DNA from: Lichtheimia corymbifera B2541
Taxonomy: Eukaryota; Mucoromycota; Mucoromycetes; Mucorales; Lichtheimiaceae
Length of the DNA: 13,871 nt
Assembly (NCBI GenBank): GCA_000697475.1
Contig: JNEU01001066.1
Coordinates: forward strand, 1-13,871
Direction: 5' to 3'
Part shown: positions 6,856-13,871 of the stretch, piece after piece
Layout of the letters: each line of letters starts with the position of its first letter
Numbering within the stretch: position 1 is the first letter of the stretch
The notes under the pieces: generated by a model
What the model saw: only the letters and a program-made list of their open reading frames with translations
Databases searched by the model: none
Told to the model about the DNA's origin: nothing
Made by a program: the position numbers and the translations under genes

Positions 6856-7674
6856 ATGGCACGTTACCCACCCGATGTCGGTATCACTTTGGTAAAGGTG
6901 CATAATAGCATGCTATGTATCAAGGACATTTACATAGTATATGTATGTAAAGCTTGGTTAATTTCGTTCTGTTTGTTAGCTTTCTTACACGAACGAGGTC
7001 TTTCGCATTTCACTTACTTTTGCTGCGAAGGCTGGTGATCATGAATAAAGAGCACTTTTATGATTGCATCACTTACTATACTATAGGAGAATATAAACGG
7101 CAGTATAACACAAATCTTTACAATGAAGCTAGGGTTGGTTATTAGAGGAGTGGTGTTCAGCATGGTCGAACGTATCTTATGCCAGAGGTTTAGCATCGAT
7201 GTGGGCAATCTCAAAGTTAGTGATCTTACCACTGGCTAGATTAGAATCGGGTTGACCTCTTCGAAAATTTTGGATGGCATCCGCAATTCGTGAATTTAAG
7301 ATTGCATGCCTGGATGCTGAAACTTTGACACAAGATACTTTTCACCACGCTGATCAGCATTGCTCTAATAAGCAACCCTAGTTTCATTGTAGAAATTTGT
7401 GTTACACCCCCGTTTATGTTTTCCTGTTTCTATAGTCAGAAATGCTATCGTAAAAGTGGTCTTTGCCGAGAATTAGCAACTGTCGCACCAATAGTGAGCG
7501 AGGTACAGTAGGCTGTGTACGTGTACGAAAGCAAACAAACAGAACGAAAATACCAAAGCGTGGTAGGGGGATGCTATATAACGGTAGTTTATTGACAGCA
7601 TGCTATTATGCACCTATAACAAAATGATACCAATACGAGGTCGCTAACCTGCAATCAATGCTGCTGCTCAAAGT
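6837..7674. repeat. Old 838-bp inverted repeat of the same module family
   Basis: Left arm about 6837-7250 and right arm about 7262-7674 align as an imperfect palindrome. The best segment is 6880-6914 against 7598-7632 (GGTGCATAATAGCATGCT shared). TTTCGTTCTGTTTGTTAGC (near 6961) pairs with its inverse near 7535-7555, and words around ACACAAATCTTTACAATGAA near 7110 pair with TTTCATTGTAGAAATTTGTG near 7382. The centre (CGGGTTGACCTCTTCG) resembles the loops of H1 and H2. The module order is the same as in the 3.3-5.0 kb cluster, but identity is much lower. Confidence 0.65.
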
Positions 7675-7689
7675 TTTTCACATGCAATC

Positions 7690-7970
7690 CCGAGCTCATG
7701 AATTATTCAAGCGGCACGTGTATCTTACTCCCGATCCTAGCTCTAAATATGCTATCATGAAACGCGTACTTGTGATATGAATAGAAATTTTCAGGATGTT
7801 GTTGCGGACTCTCTGACAAAGGTTGACGTTTTAGAAAGGGATTCCAGTATAATTTGTATTATATGGCTTGGTCTTGAATCTGACGCATACCCAATTCTTT
7901 GGATGCTCACTTGCAAAATTCTGAGGTAAGACCTGCGTACGTTATGTGGATAACGTTGACCGGCATTTTG
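7690..7970. repeat. Diverged copy of the 347-bp unit
   Basis: The segment follows the order of the 347-bp unit: GATATGAATAGAAATTTTCA for its AAATGAATGGAATTTATCC, GTTGCGGACTCTCTGACAAA for its GTAGCGGACCATCTCACCAA, and GAATCTGACGCATACCC for its GAATCCGGCGCATACCC. Scattered substitutions and indels suggest an older duplication than the three tandem copies. Confidence 0.55.
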
Positions 7971-8380
7971 AACAGCGCCTCGTGTGATATTATACACCTG
8001 CAAGCCAGGAATTGGAAGCTCATGGAATGTCCAAAGGCTAATCCTTGAACCTGTATAGCTCGCATATTAGAAACCGTATTAGAATTGCATATAAATGCTT
8101 TTGATACAGTACGCTGCTAAGGCGTATTGGATGATGATTCAATGCGAACGGCGTATGAAAATTATGTACGAGACACGGGATGGACTGTGCTTGCGCATAG
8201 TGGATGCTTATCATTGGGCCGTGCTTTTGTGGGATAATGGGTATGTCATGGCAGGGGATGAAAATGTATGTATCCCATAAGCTGGTATCTTGTCCGTTTG
8301 AAACCATCACTATTAATCCAAGTATATCCTTTTTAATAATACACCATTTATTCCAGGAGACCAAAAGACTAGACTAAACC
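7971..8380. other. Intergenic, no supported gene
   Basis: Open frames exist on both strands at 8038-8364 (minus, TTG start) and 8095-8280 (plus, 61 codons, ending GDENVCIP), and they overlap each other. Neither has a recognisable domain or promoter, so I leave both uncalled. Confidence 0.4.
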
Positions 8381-8382
8381 AG

Positions 8383-8685
8383 CTAACGAGATAACACCGA
8401 GCGCCTCCCTCTAACGTATATCCATAGCTTATGCATTCCGTGTGCATGCAACGCGAAAACCTCCTTCGAATCCGTGAATCCCTCCTTGCAAAGCTTGGCC
8501 CTCCTTGAATAAGCATTTCCACAGGATCCACAATCCAAAACTACCTCAGCTCTCCAAGCCTTTATCTCGCATGCATATGGAGCGTCATTGCAAGGCCGTG
8601 TCGAAATCATATTGTCCCCAAAGAAATTGCACCATCCAACAGCATTAGGAGCAAAGAGCTGAAACTGCTGGGTAATCCGTGTCAT
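8383..8685 (-). CDS. Hypothetical Cys-containing small protein
   Basis: This is a 100-codon ORF from the ATG at 8685 to a TAG at 8383. The middle has several cysteines, including C..C in LDCGSCGNAY followed by KLCKEG, which could be half of a zinc-binding site, and a basic C-terminus (YVRGRRSVLSR). There is no signal peptide and no family I recognise. Its ATG overlaps the TGA of the upstream ORF (ATGA at 8682-8685), so the two ORFs could be one gene split by a -1 frameshift rather than two genes. Coding status is uncertain, because other frames in this region also stay open for long stretches. Confidence 0.3.
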   Translation of the reverse strand: MTRITQQFQLFAPNAVGWCNFFGDNMISTRPCNDAPYACEIKAWRAEVVLDCGSCGNAYSRRAKLCKEGFTDSKEVFALHAHGMHKLWIYVRGRRSVLSR

Positions 8686-8939
8686 GTAACTTGATGATTG
8701 ATGTGTTGAAGCCTATACATGCTGCCGAGTAAGTTGGTGTTGAGGTTGTTGCATATAGAGACGTTCTGGATAAAGACGGAGACAATTATCAGCAGCCTCA
8801 ACCATCCAATCACAGCATGGCTCCTGCCAACATTCGCGCCCATATTACTATACGTACCAACATCCATATCCATATCAAGGTCATATCGGTTGAAGAATAT
8901 GAGGTCGCTTGGTTGAGTGGCAGAGCGGCTATACACCAT
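8682..8939 (-). CDS. Hypothetical single-membrane-span protein
   Basis: This is an 85-residue ORF from the ATG at 8939 (a GTG lies 15 bases upstream) to the TGA at 8682. The first 40 residues are polar, with an alternating DMDMDV stretch. Residues about 47-66 are hydrophobic (GWLRLLIIVSVFIQNVS) and could span a membrane. It overlaps the next ORF by ATGA. No homologous family is recognised. It may be a fragment of a decayed gene extending upstream towards 9370, where other minus-strand frames also encode hydrophobic stretches. Confidence 0.25.
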   Translation of the reverse strand: MVYSRSATQPSDLIFFNRYDLDMDMDVGTYSNMGANVGRSHAVIGWLRLLIIVSVFIQNVSICNNLNTNLLGSMYRLQHINHQVT

Positions 8940-8959
8940 AGCAGCGTTGGACACCTTGT

Positions 8960-10190
8960 TGACGATTCAAGATTCCGCAGTTGACTACATCGTGGAGACG
9001 CTGAAGCAATGCGCATTGTCAACGATCGTTTGCAGTAGAGGTGGTGTGGTGGAAGAAAGAGTTGTAAAGCGTTGCATAATAGACAAGCTGAAACGAGTGC
9101 AGGGAAAAAGCGAACAAGAGTAGTTGACTTTAGCGATGACGCGTTACAGGAGATGAATGCTGACACGCTTGAGTTGGTAGATGGCGACCATGGAATGAGC
9201 AATGTGGACAAGGAGTGAAAGTGTAGTTGTAGAGGAAAGGCTGTAGTAGTATAAAGAGTAGCGTTGTTGCAATAAAGAGGAAGAAGTCATTGTTAATCTT
9301 GAGCCACTTGCGGAAGAGTTTTTATGCATGGGCGGGGATTCACTTTGAGTGATGATGATGACTCTTTTCAATTATTCTTCCAAGACAATGATGCTAGATA
9401 CGCGTGTTCAATATAGAATGTTCCATAACTTTACTGAATAAATGTGTAATCTTTGAAATCAATATTGCTATTTGTATTGCATTCACTATTTATAGTACAC
9501 GGATGCTTGAATGGACGACTGAAAATGCTTTGCTGACCACCGCCAATCAACGCGTGCCCCTGCCACTAGAGAGCAATGACATGGTTTTATATCCACCAGG
9601 GCCCCAGTTATCATGCTCGCAATCCGCCTGTTCGGCAACCATGTCATCATATGCCTCATCCACTATCATGTGACGCATCAGTATACATGTTGACATATCA
9701 CAATCCGCATCTAAGGTCACTTACAACGTCCTTTCCAGTATAGAACACTGCCATTGTATGTTTGTCTCAAGTTCTTGGTCATTCCTTGCGTGCTCCTGAT
9801 TGTTTCTTGTCATCCTTCAGTTGATCTTGTGCAATCCCGTATATAAACGCTCATCGATTGAAAGCAGCTTTTCATGATGTGTATAATGATGAATCTATGC
9901 ATGATGACATTAGGAATGGCTGGGAAAAAAGGATGACTTGAATGCACTTACCCATATCATAGGGAGCGTGTATATGTTTTTCAGTATTCCTTCACGTGCG
10001 CCAACGTAAGGCTGTTTGTGGTCAGACACCGATCCCAACGTGATCCTAGTTCCCCCATCACGGTTCATGCAAGTCCCACTTTTCTTGTTCTTGTTTTCTT
10101 TTTTTTCTTGCGTTCTTGTTTTTTTTTTCCTACAAACCCAAAATGAGAATCAGCTTTCAATCCTGATAATGGTAACCGCATACGTACTTG
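8960..10190. other. No confident gene; possible decayed coding sequence
   Basis: Between 8960 and 9380 all three minus-strand frames contain hydrophobic, protein-like pieces separated by stops. A 68-codon plus-strand ORF lies at 8917-9123. I cannot choose among them. Between 9540 and 9760 a minus-strand GTAAGT donor (about 9719-9724) and a possible acceptor 62 nt later suggest a short spliced ORF, without other support. A long pyrimidine tract (TTCTTGTTTTC...TTTTTTTTCC) occupies 10081-10130. Confidence 0.35.
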
Positions 10191-10194
10191 TATT

Positions 10195-10561
10195 TCAGGC
10201 ACTCTTGTTTTTGATGCTGATGGTGAATGCCAACCCTTCTTTGAGCGATGGTTCGAGATGTTGAGCAGATTCAGCATGGCACCCAACGGCCAGGCGACTC
10301 TTACTCGGTGGACGCACGGTGCCCTGTGACCCTGAACGACAAAGCGATGCATACCTCCGGACTGGTCTTGATGCCATTTGACGTTTTCTTCTCGGCATGT
10401 TTGTTCTATAACATCTTTGTTAATACATGGTCCTTGTACATCACCCAATCCAACAATGATACTTACTTTGATGTTTGTGTTTGATGTTTGATATTGCGCT
10501 TGATTGAAATGATTGATTGATGTGACTTGTACGCGCGTGAAAAACAGAGAGAGAGAGCCAT
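10195..10561 (-). CDS. Candidate two-exon small basic protein
   Basis: Two pieces join in frame across a convincing intron. Exon 1 is 10467-10561 (95 nt, starting ATG GCT CTC), the intron is 10406-10466 (61 nt) and exon 2 is 10195-10405 (211 nt, ending TGA), giving 101 residues. The donor is GTAAGT, TATTAAC gives a good branch site, and the acceptor is TTATAG. The product starts MALSLCFSRAYKSHQ and is strongly basic, with no acidic residue for about the first 75 positions; the pattern would suit a mitochondrial or nucleic-acid-binding protein, but no family is recognised. A second ATG seven bases into exon 2 (10398, MPRRKRQ, 67 residues) could be the true start, in which case exon 1 is leader. 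The TATA box lies only about 30 nt upstream of the first ATG, which slightly favours the second. A further possible intron at 10130-10187 would extend a different frame. Confidence 0.35.
10406..10466 (-). other. Candidate 61-nt spliceosomal intron
   Basis: It runs from GTAAGTATC to TTATAG and has TATTAAC about 18 nt before the 3' end. Its length and signals match short fungal introns. Removing it joins two open frames without a shift. Confidence 0.5.
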
Positions 10562-10584
10562 AGATTGATTTGTATTGATATGTA

Positions 10585-10603
10585 TCTTGATATATATAAA
10601 AGT
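10585..10603 (-). promoter_or_regulatory. TATA box for the candidate basic-protein gene
   Basis: On the minus strand, TTTTATATATATC occurs in this window. It is followed about 30 nt downstream by a CT-repeat (GCTCTCTCTCTCTG) and an A/C-rich stretch rich in ATCAA words, a layout resembling the promoter at 1289-1500. Confidence 0.45.
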
Positions 10604-10609
10604 GGGATC

Positions 10610-11770
10610 TTGCAGTTGCCGTGGATAAGAAATCCAGAATCGATCGCCAGGACCGCTGTGATATGGTATAGACATTCCATGATAGTATCTACAATGCAAA
10701 GGTAAGCGCCATGGTTATACATAGATGAGTGTTGTGGGCATATACATACGTTTTCAACGGTCGGTCCCTGGTTTGTCTTTGACTTTGGATGTAATGTCGA
10801 ACAAGTTGATTCGGTACTAGGAATTGTGCCTTGATCGTGTTGCCCATAACCATGCATGAATCTCCATTGATTGGAAAAGGTTCACAGACCACCAGAAATG
10901 TTTGGATTCAAAAGACGTCGTGGAGAAGATCCATACTTGAATGTTCATATCAATGCAGGTTGATCTTGTAGAAGCTCTTGCAACGCCATGTGACCCATGC
11001 GTATATGAATTCATGGTATTCATGCTCTTGATGGAAAGGTCCAATATAACGCCATAGCATGTGCCATAGTTCCAACATGTCTCGCATTTAAAAGCGTAGT
11101 ATCCACAGGTATGTTCCGGCCACTGAAAGATGAGGTCTCCTCGTCATCCTTTGCCACGTGTGTGATCACCACCAAATAGCCACTTTTGAAAATGCCAATA
11201 GTCAACCGTCACTCCATCTCACTGGGTTGAAATATCTTGCTGATGCCGAATTGATAAAGGGACACCTTCTCCAAAGACGATTTTGAATGCCACGCCATCA
11301 ATGGGGTGATATGTCAAGAGATTCTTGCAGATATGCCTTGCTTTTCCCTAGGCCAGAATGCACCGCCATAGTTGTGGGTTGCCACCCATTCGAAGTGATA
11401 AATGCCACCGGCAAAAAAAAGACTCTTATAATTCCATCCTTGTTGCCATAGATATAACTGCTTGCGATGTCCGATATAGAGTACAATAGCTCAACCTTTG
11501 ATTGCGTTGTTGCATTGCGACTGTGATATTTGGTAATAAAGAAAAGAGACAAGATAAATCCTTTAGGACTCGTGTGTATGATTTTAATGAGAATAAGGAT
11601 GAAAGATCTCAGATCATGATTCTAGCTGTTGGAATGATGCCTATTTATGCTATTCTATTGTTATTGTTGATGGGTCATGTGCTTGTGAGGGACGTTCTAT
11701 TCTATGATTCTATGTATCGTATCCGTAAACAGTGACAGAATACAACAGCGACAGATAAACGGTATGAACT
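10610..11770. other. Possible decayed minus-strand coding region
   Basis: Overlapping minus-strand frames at 11298-11552, 11020-11205 and 10817-11044 change from one to the next with stops between them. Some pieces look protein-like, for example a Trp/Tyr/Gly-rich segment around 11320-11470 (GGIYHFEWVATHNYGG) and a Cys-rich one around 11075-11135 (YYAFKCETCWNYG). No single frame or clear set of introns unites them, and I recognise no family. A pseudogene is the simplest reading; chance open frames remain possible. Confidence 0.3.
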
Positions 11771-12610
11771 TCAGTTTGGATGCCACCATAAGATTGTGTT
11801 GCAGCTCCATACGTTGATGATGTCGACGAAGGAGACCGTCTTGAATCTTCATCTTGTTCCCATAACGATGTATCATGTACCAGGCAGGAACACCAATCAC
11901 CCAAACAGCCAAGTCCTCTTGCCATATGGATCGAAGATAGTAGTTGTGTAGCAACCAAGCGCCTCATAGAGTAAAAGAAGGAGACCTTGTGATGTGTAGC
12001 TCATGACGGTATATACCGAAATTGGTAACACCAGGAAGCTGATTGACACAACGATACCGGAGATTTGTAGCCATGACGGTAAATGCCCAAATTTGGAACA
12101 CCAGGAAGCCGAGTAAAAGAAAGAGAATCACCGTGATGTGTCCCCACGACAATAAATGTGTCCATATTTGTAGCAGAGCGAATACCATCGAAGTCGGTTT
12201 CTTGTGCCTTGTTGCCTTGACGATAAATGTGTTCAAATTGATAATGGCACCGATCCAGTATACTTGTGGGGAGACACCGTTTGCGTTGTAGCCATGAGAC
12301 GAGCTCCTTAATACGTAAGGATGCCAATAAAAGGAGTCAGGCTTGAGACTTGTAACCATGACGACCAATGTATTCGATGTGGTAACAGCACCAGTAAAAA
12401 GAAAAGAGAACTCTTGCACCTTGTCACCATGACAACACCATATCCAAAGGATGACACCATCGATAAAAAGAAAAGAGAATCCTTAACTGTGCCCAATGGT
12501 ATCAACCATATCCTCAAGGCCCGAATCGGTAACGACACCAATAAAAAGAAAAGAGAACTCCTGCCCTCCCAACAACAGCCGCTGCTGATACCGATCGCCC
12601 CAAAAGGGCC
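11770..12610. repeat. Degenerate tandem repeat of about 71 bp
   Basis: A CATGACG-like word recurs at 12003, 12073, 12146, 12218, 12294, 12358 and 12429 (spacings 70, 73, 72, 76, 64, 71). A purine tract, TAAAAAGAAAAGAGA or a variant, recurs at 11972, 12114, 12328, 12395, 12464 and 12542, at one, two or three times the same period. A composite unit reads TTGTAGCCATGACGATAAAT, then GGTAACACCAG, then TAAAAAGAAAAGAGA. Weak copies continue left to about 11400 (TAATAAAGAAAAGAGAC at 11534). The unit length varies and is not a multiple of three, so a repeat protein is unlikely. Open frames such as minus 11964-12419 follow from the low stop content of the repeat. Confidence 0.65.
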
Positions 12611-13300
12611 CAAGGCCTATTGTCAAGGGAGATATCCATTAGTATTTTGAGAAGATATACTCATTTGTGCTTGAATACATACCATACCGCGTGACCATAA
12701 CCGGTTCCCAGGGACACCCGACAGACCCAGAAACAAGACGTGGCATGTCATCCCAGGACGTCCAGCCCCATGTGGAGAGTGAAAGGAATCAGCATGCAGG
12801 CCCCATTCTCGTCCACGGATCCTTCAAAGTCTTATCCTCTGCTCACCAAGGGCACCGGGTCCAACGACGTCCCATCTGTTCCATGTCCAGGCTATGATGC
12901 CAAGCAAGCCATGTCTTGATGTTCGTTTGCAGATACCCACTTCATAGATGATTACCGCTTGTACCAAAACATGATCATCCAACATGTAAAGCCGGTGTCA
13001 CTATGCCGAGACATACCACAGTATCAATAACCATGATATGCCCCCACAAAATAAAAAGACATTCGTATGTAAATGGATCATAAGACAGTACCAGTACCTT
13101 AACTTACCCTTTCAATACCAAATGCAGTACCTCAGTAGGTAACATGACAAATAGACCATGAGTGGACGTAGGAAAGCAAGGACTTGCACATAGCAAACAG
13201 GTACACAGATACAGACTTGGACTTCTCGTTGGACCTTTCAGCACCCAAGGTAGCGACGTCGATGACCATCCAGATCCTCTCAACTTGAGACATGCATGCC
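12611..13300. other. No supported gene
   Basis: The plus-strand ORF 12667-12897 has no domain and no promoter. A short minus-strand ORF near 13145-13293 is helix-rich but under 60 codons. Words with TACCATGAT and GGTACTG recur irregularly without a measurable period. Confidence 0.4.
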
Positions 13301-13307
13301 TATCCTT

Positions 13308-13604
13308 TCACTCAACCACATGAAGCCGAACGTACCTGAGAATCATCCCCGTCTTGAATCTGGACTGCAGGGTATCCCATCCGTAGCCATAGAACCCGCT
13401 CCAATAAGAAGAAGCACAAAAACAATTGCCCTATAAATGGAGTGGAAATAGATTATTAAGAGTTACAATTATACGCATTCAAATTTCACTTACCAGAGGG
13501 CACACGAAAACCGATTCAGTCAAAAAGACCGAGTGCTTGTTGTGCTTCGAGCACATCCGAATCCACAGATGGTGATGGTGATGTGGTGGTGGTAGTTGTA
13601 GCAT
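13308..13604 (-). CDS. Candidate two-exon small Cys/Tyr/Gly-rich protein
   Basis: Exon 1 is 13494-13604 (ATG at 13604, 37 codons), the intron is 13431-13493 (63 nt, GTAAGTG...TTTATAG) and exon 2 is 13308-13430 (ends TGA), predicting 77 residues. Exon 1 contains a His run from CAT/CAC repeats (PPPHHHHH) and then MCSKHNKHSVFL. Exon 2 is rich in aromatic residues and Gly (SSYWSGFYGYGWD) with two cysteines near its start. A second donor-like GTACGT at about 13335 could add an intron. No family is recognised. A minus-strand TATA-like sequence lies about 90 nt upstream of the ATG. Competing open frames exist on both strands, including a plus-strand ORF across exon 2, so the call is tentative. Confidence 0.3.
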
Positions 13605-13685
13605 TATAGCTACAAGATACGCTAGTTTCACTGAGATTATAGACAACGATGTCTTAGATACGATATAGCTTTAGCGTAGTTTAGA

Positions 13686-13702
13686 TGTATGTATATAAAT
13701 AC
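13686..13702. promoter_or_regulatory. TATA element usable in either direction
   Basis: TATATAAAT at 13692-13700 reads as a TATA box on the plus strand and as TATTTATATA on the minus strand. On the plus strand it is followed at 13758 by a strong donor (GTAAGTAAG), suggesting a short leader exon of a gene running off the right edge. On the minus strand it lies upstream of the candidate gene at 13308-13604. Confidence 0.4.
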
Positions 13703-13871
13703 AGGCAATGTCGACGACCGACATCCTCAGTCTTTTTATCAACGAAATCTCTTGACTGTAAGTAAGACGATCTTCATGTATCCCATTTAGTAGCTTGCTA
13801 TCCTTATATATCAACGATTGATTATGGGACCTGCAATGCTACATGTGGTAGCTGATGTGTTCGATTTATCA
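13703..13871 (+). other. Possible 5' leader and first intron of a gene beyond the window
   Basis: Downstream of the TATA element, a pyrimidine-containing start region (CATCCTCAGTC, then TTTTTATC) precedes GTAAGTAAG at 13758. No coding exon can be seen before the window ends; a late acceptor such as GGTAG near 13848 with an ATG after it is possible but unsupported. Confidence 0.25.

Larger units (their letters stand above)
3280..7970. repeat. 4.7-kb mosaic of palindromic and tandem repeat modules
   Basis: Almost every base here belongs to a related set of modules. Central foldback units hold an ATGCAAAT spacer. Linkers contain TTTCATTGTA and GGTGCGC words. Hairpins have GTGACATTGCG arms. A 347-bp unit begins TCTTTATGAGGACC. 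The start of the 347-bp unit (ACAATGAAACGTG, then TCTTTATGA) is recognisably related to the linker (ACAATGGAACATAGG, then CTCTTTCATAGAAC), so the tandem and palindromic parts seem to come from one ancestor. Copies differ greatly in divergence, from perfect 49-bp arms in unit C to heavily mutated copies beyond 6800. No gene is supported inside; the open frames do not keep a constant protein sequence. Confidence 0.75.

Noticed and set aside
8909..8985. tRNA-like A box (GGCAGAGCGGC) with a GATTCAA word downstream
   Set aside because: No acceptor stem, D-stem or anticodon stem can be formed around it, and the B-box match is poor.
13140..13435. Protein-like open frames on both strands, including a plus-strand ORF with PENHPRLESG
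   Set aside because: Several frames are open at once, so stop-poor composition explains them. Only the frame with paired splice signals was kept, at low confidence.

Overview
The window looks like repeat-rich nuclear DNA from an early-diverging fungus, most likely a Mucoromycota relative. This is an inference. It rests on a DIRS/Ngaro-type reverse transcriptase, TATA-box promoters with pyrimidine-rich leaders, and candidate introns of about 58-63 nt with GTAAGT donors. There is no bacterial operon structure, no RNA gene and no CRISPR array. All alignments were made by eye.

Layout. 1-922: no recognisable gene. 923-1288 (minus): a small Asn/Thr/Pro-rich ORF whose 3' end runs into a TTCGA-type microsatellite, with a CT-rich leader and TATA element upstream. 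About 1510-3265 (minus): a truncated DIRS-like retroelement. An N-terminal Gag-like region and an RNase H domain share one long open frame. A complete-looking reverse transcriptase core lies between them in a second, overlapping frame. The RNase H stops just short of its last catalytic acid, and no tyrosine recombinase follows.

About 3280-7970 is the most unusual part: a 4.7-kb mosaic of palindromic modules. Four foldback units (about 3560-4966) each have inverted arms and a central spacer carrying ATGCAAAT. The spacer lies in one orientation in units A and D and in the other in B and C. Two strong hairpins (centres near 3413 and 4587) sit between the units. Next come three tandem copies of a 347-bp repeat with exact spacing (starts 4985, 5332, 5679). 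The third copy is split by a 636-bp foldback element (5878-6513) with 240-245-bp arms and a 5-bp target duplication, TATCC. An older, much diverged inverted repeat of the same modules (about 6837-7674) and a degraded copy of the 347-bp repeat end the block.

About 8000-13871 has no recognisable protein family. It holds weak minus-strand ORFs (8383-8939), a candidate two-exon basic protein with its own TATA box (10195-10600), a stretch that looks like decayed coding sequence (10800-11550), an approximately 71-bp degenerate tandem repeat (about 11770-12610), a second candidate two-exon minus-strand gene (13308-13604), and a TATA element at 13692 that could fire in either direction.

Only the retroelement can be given a function with confidence. 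The palindromic block and the 636-bp foldback element are well supported as structures, but their biological role is unknown.
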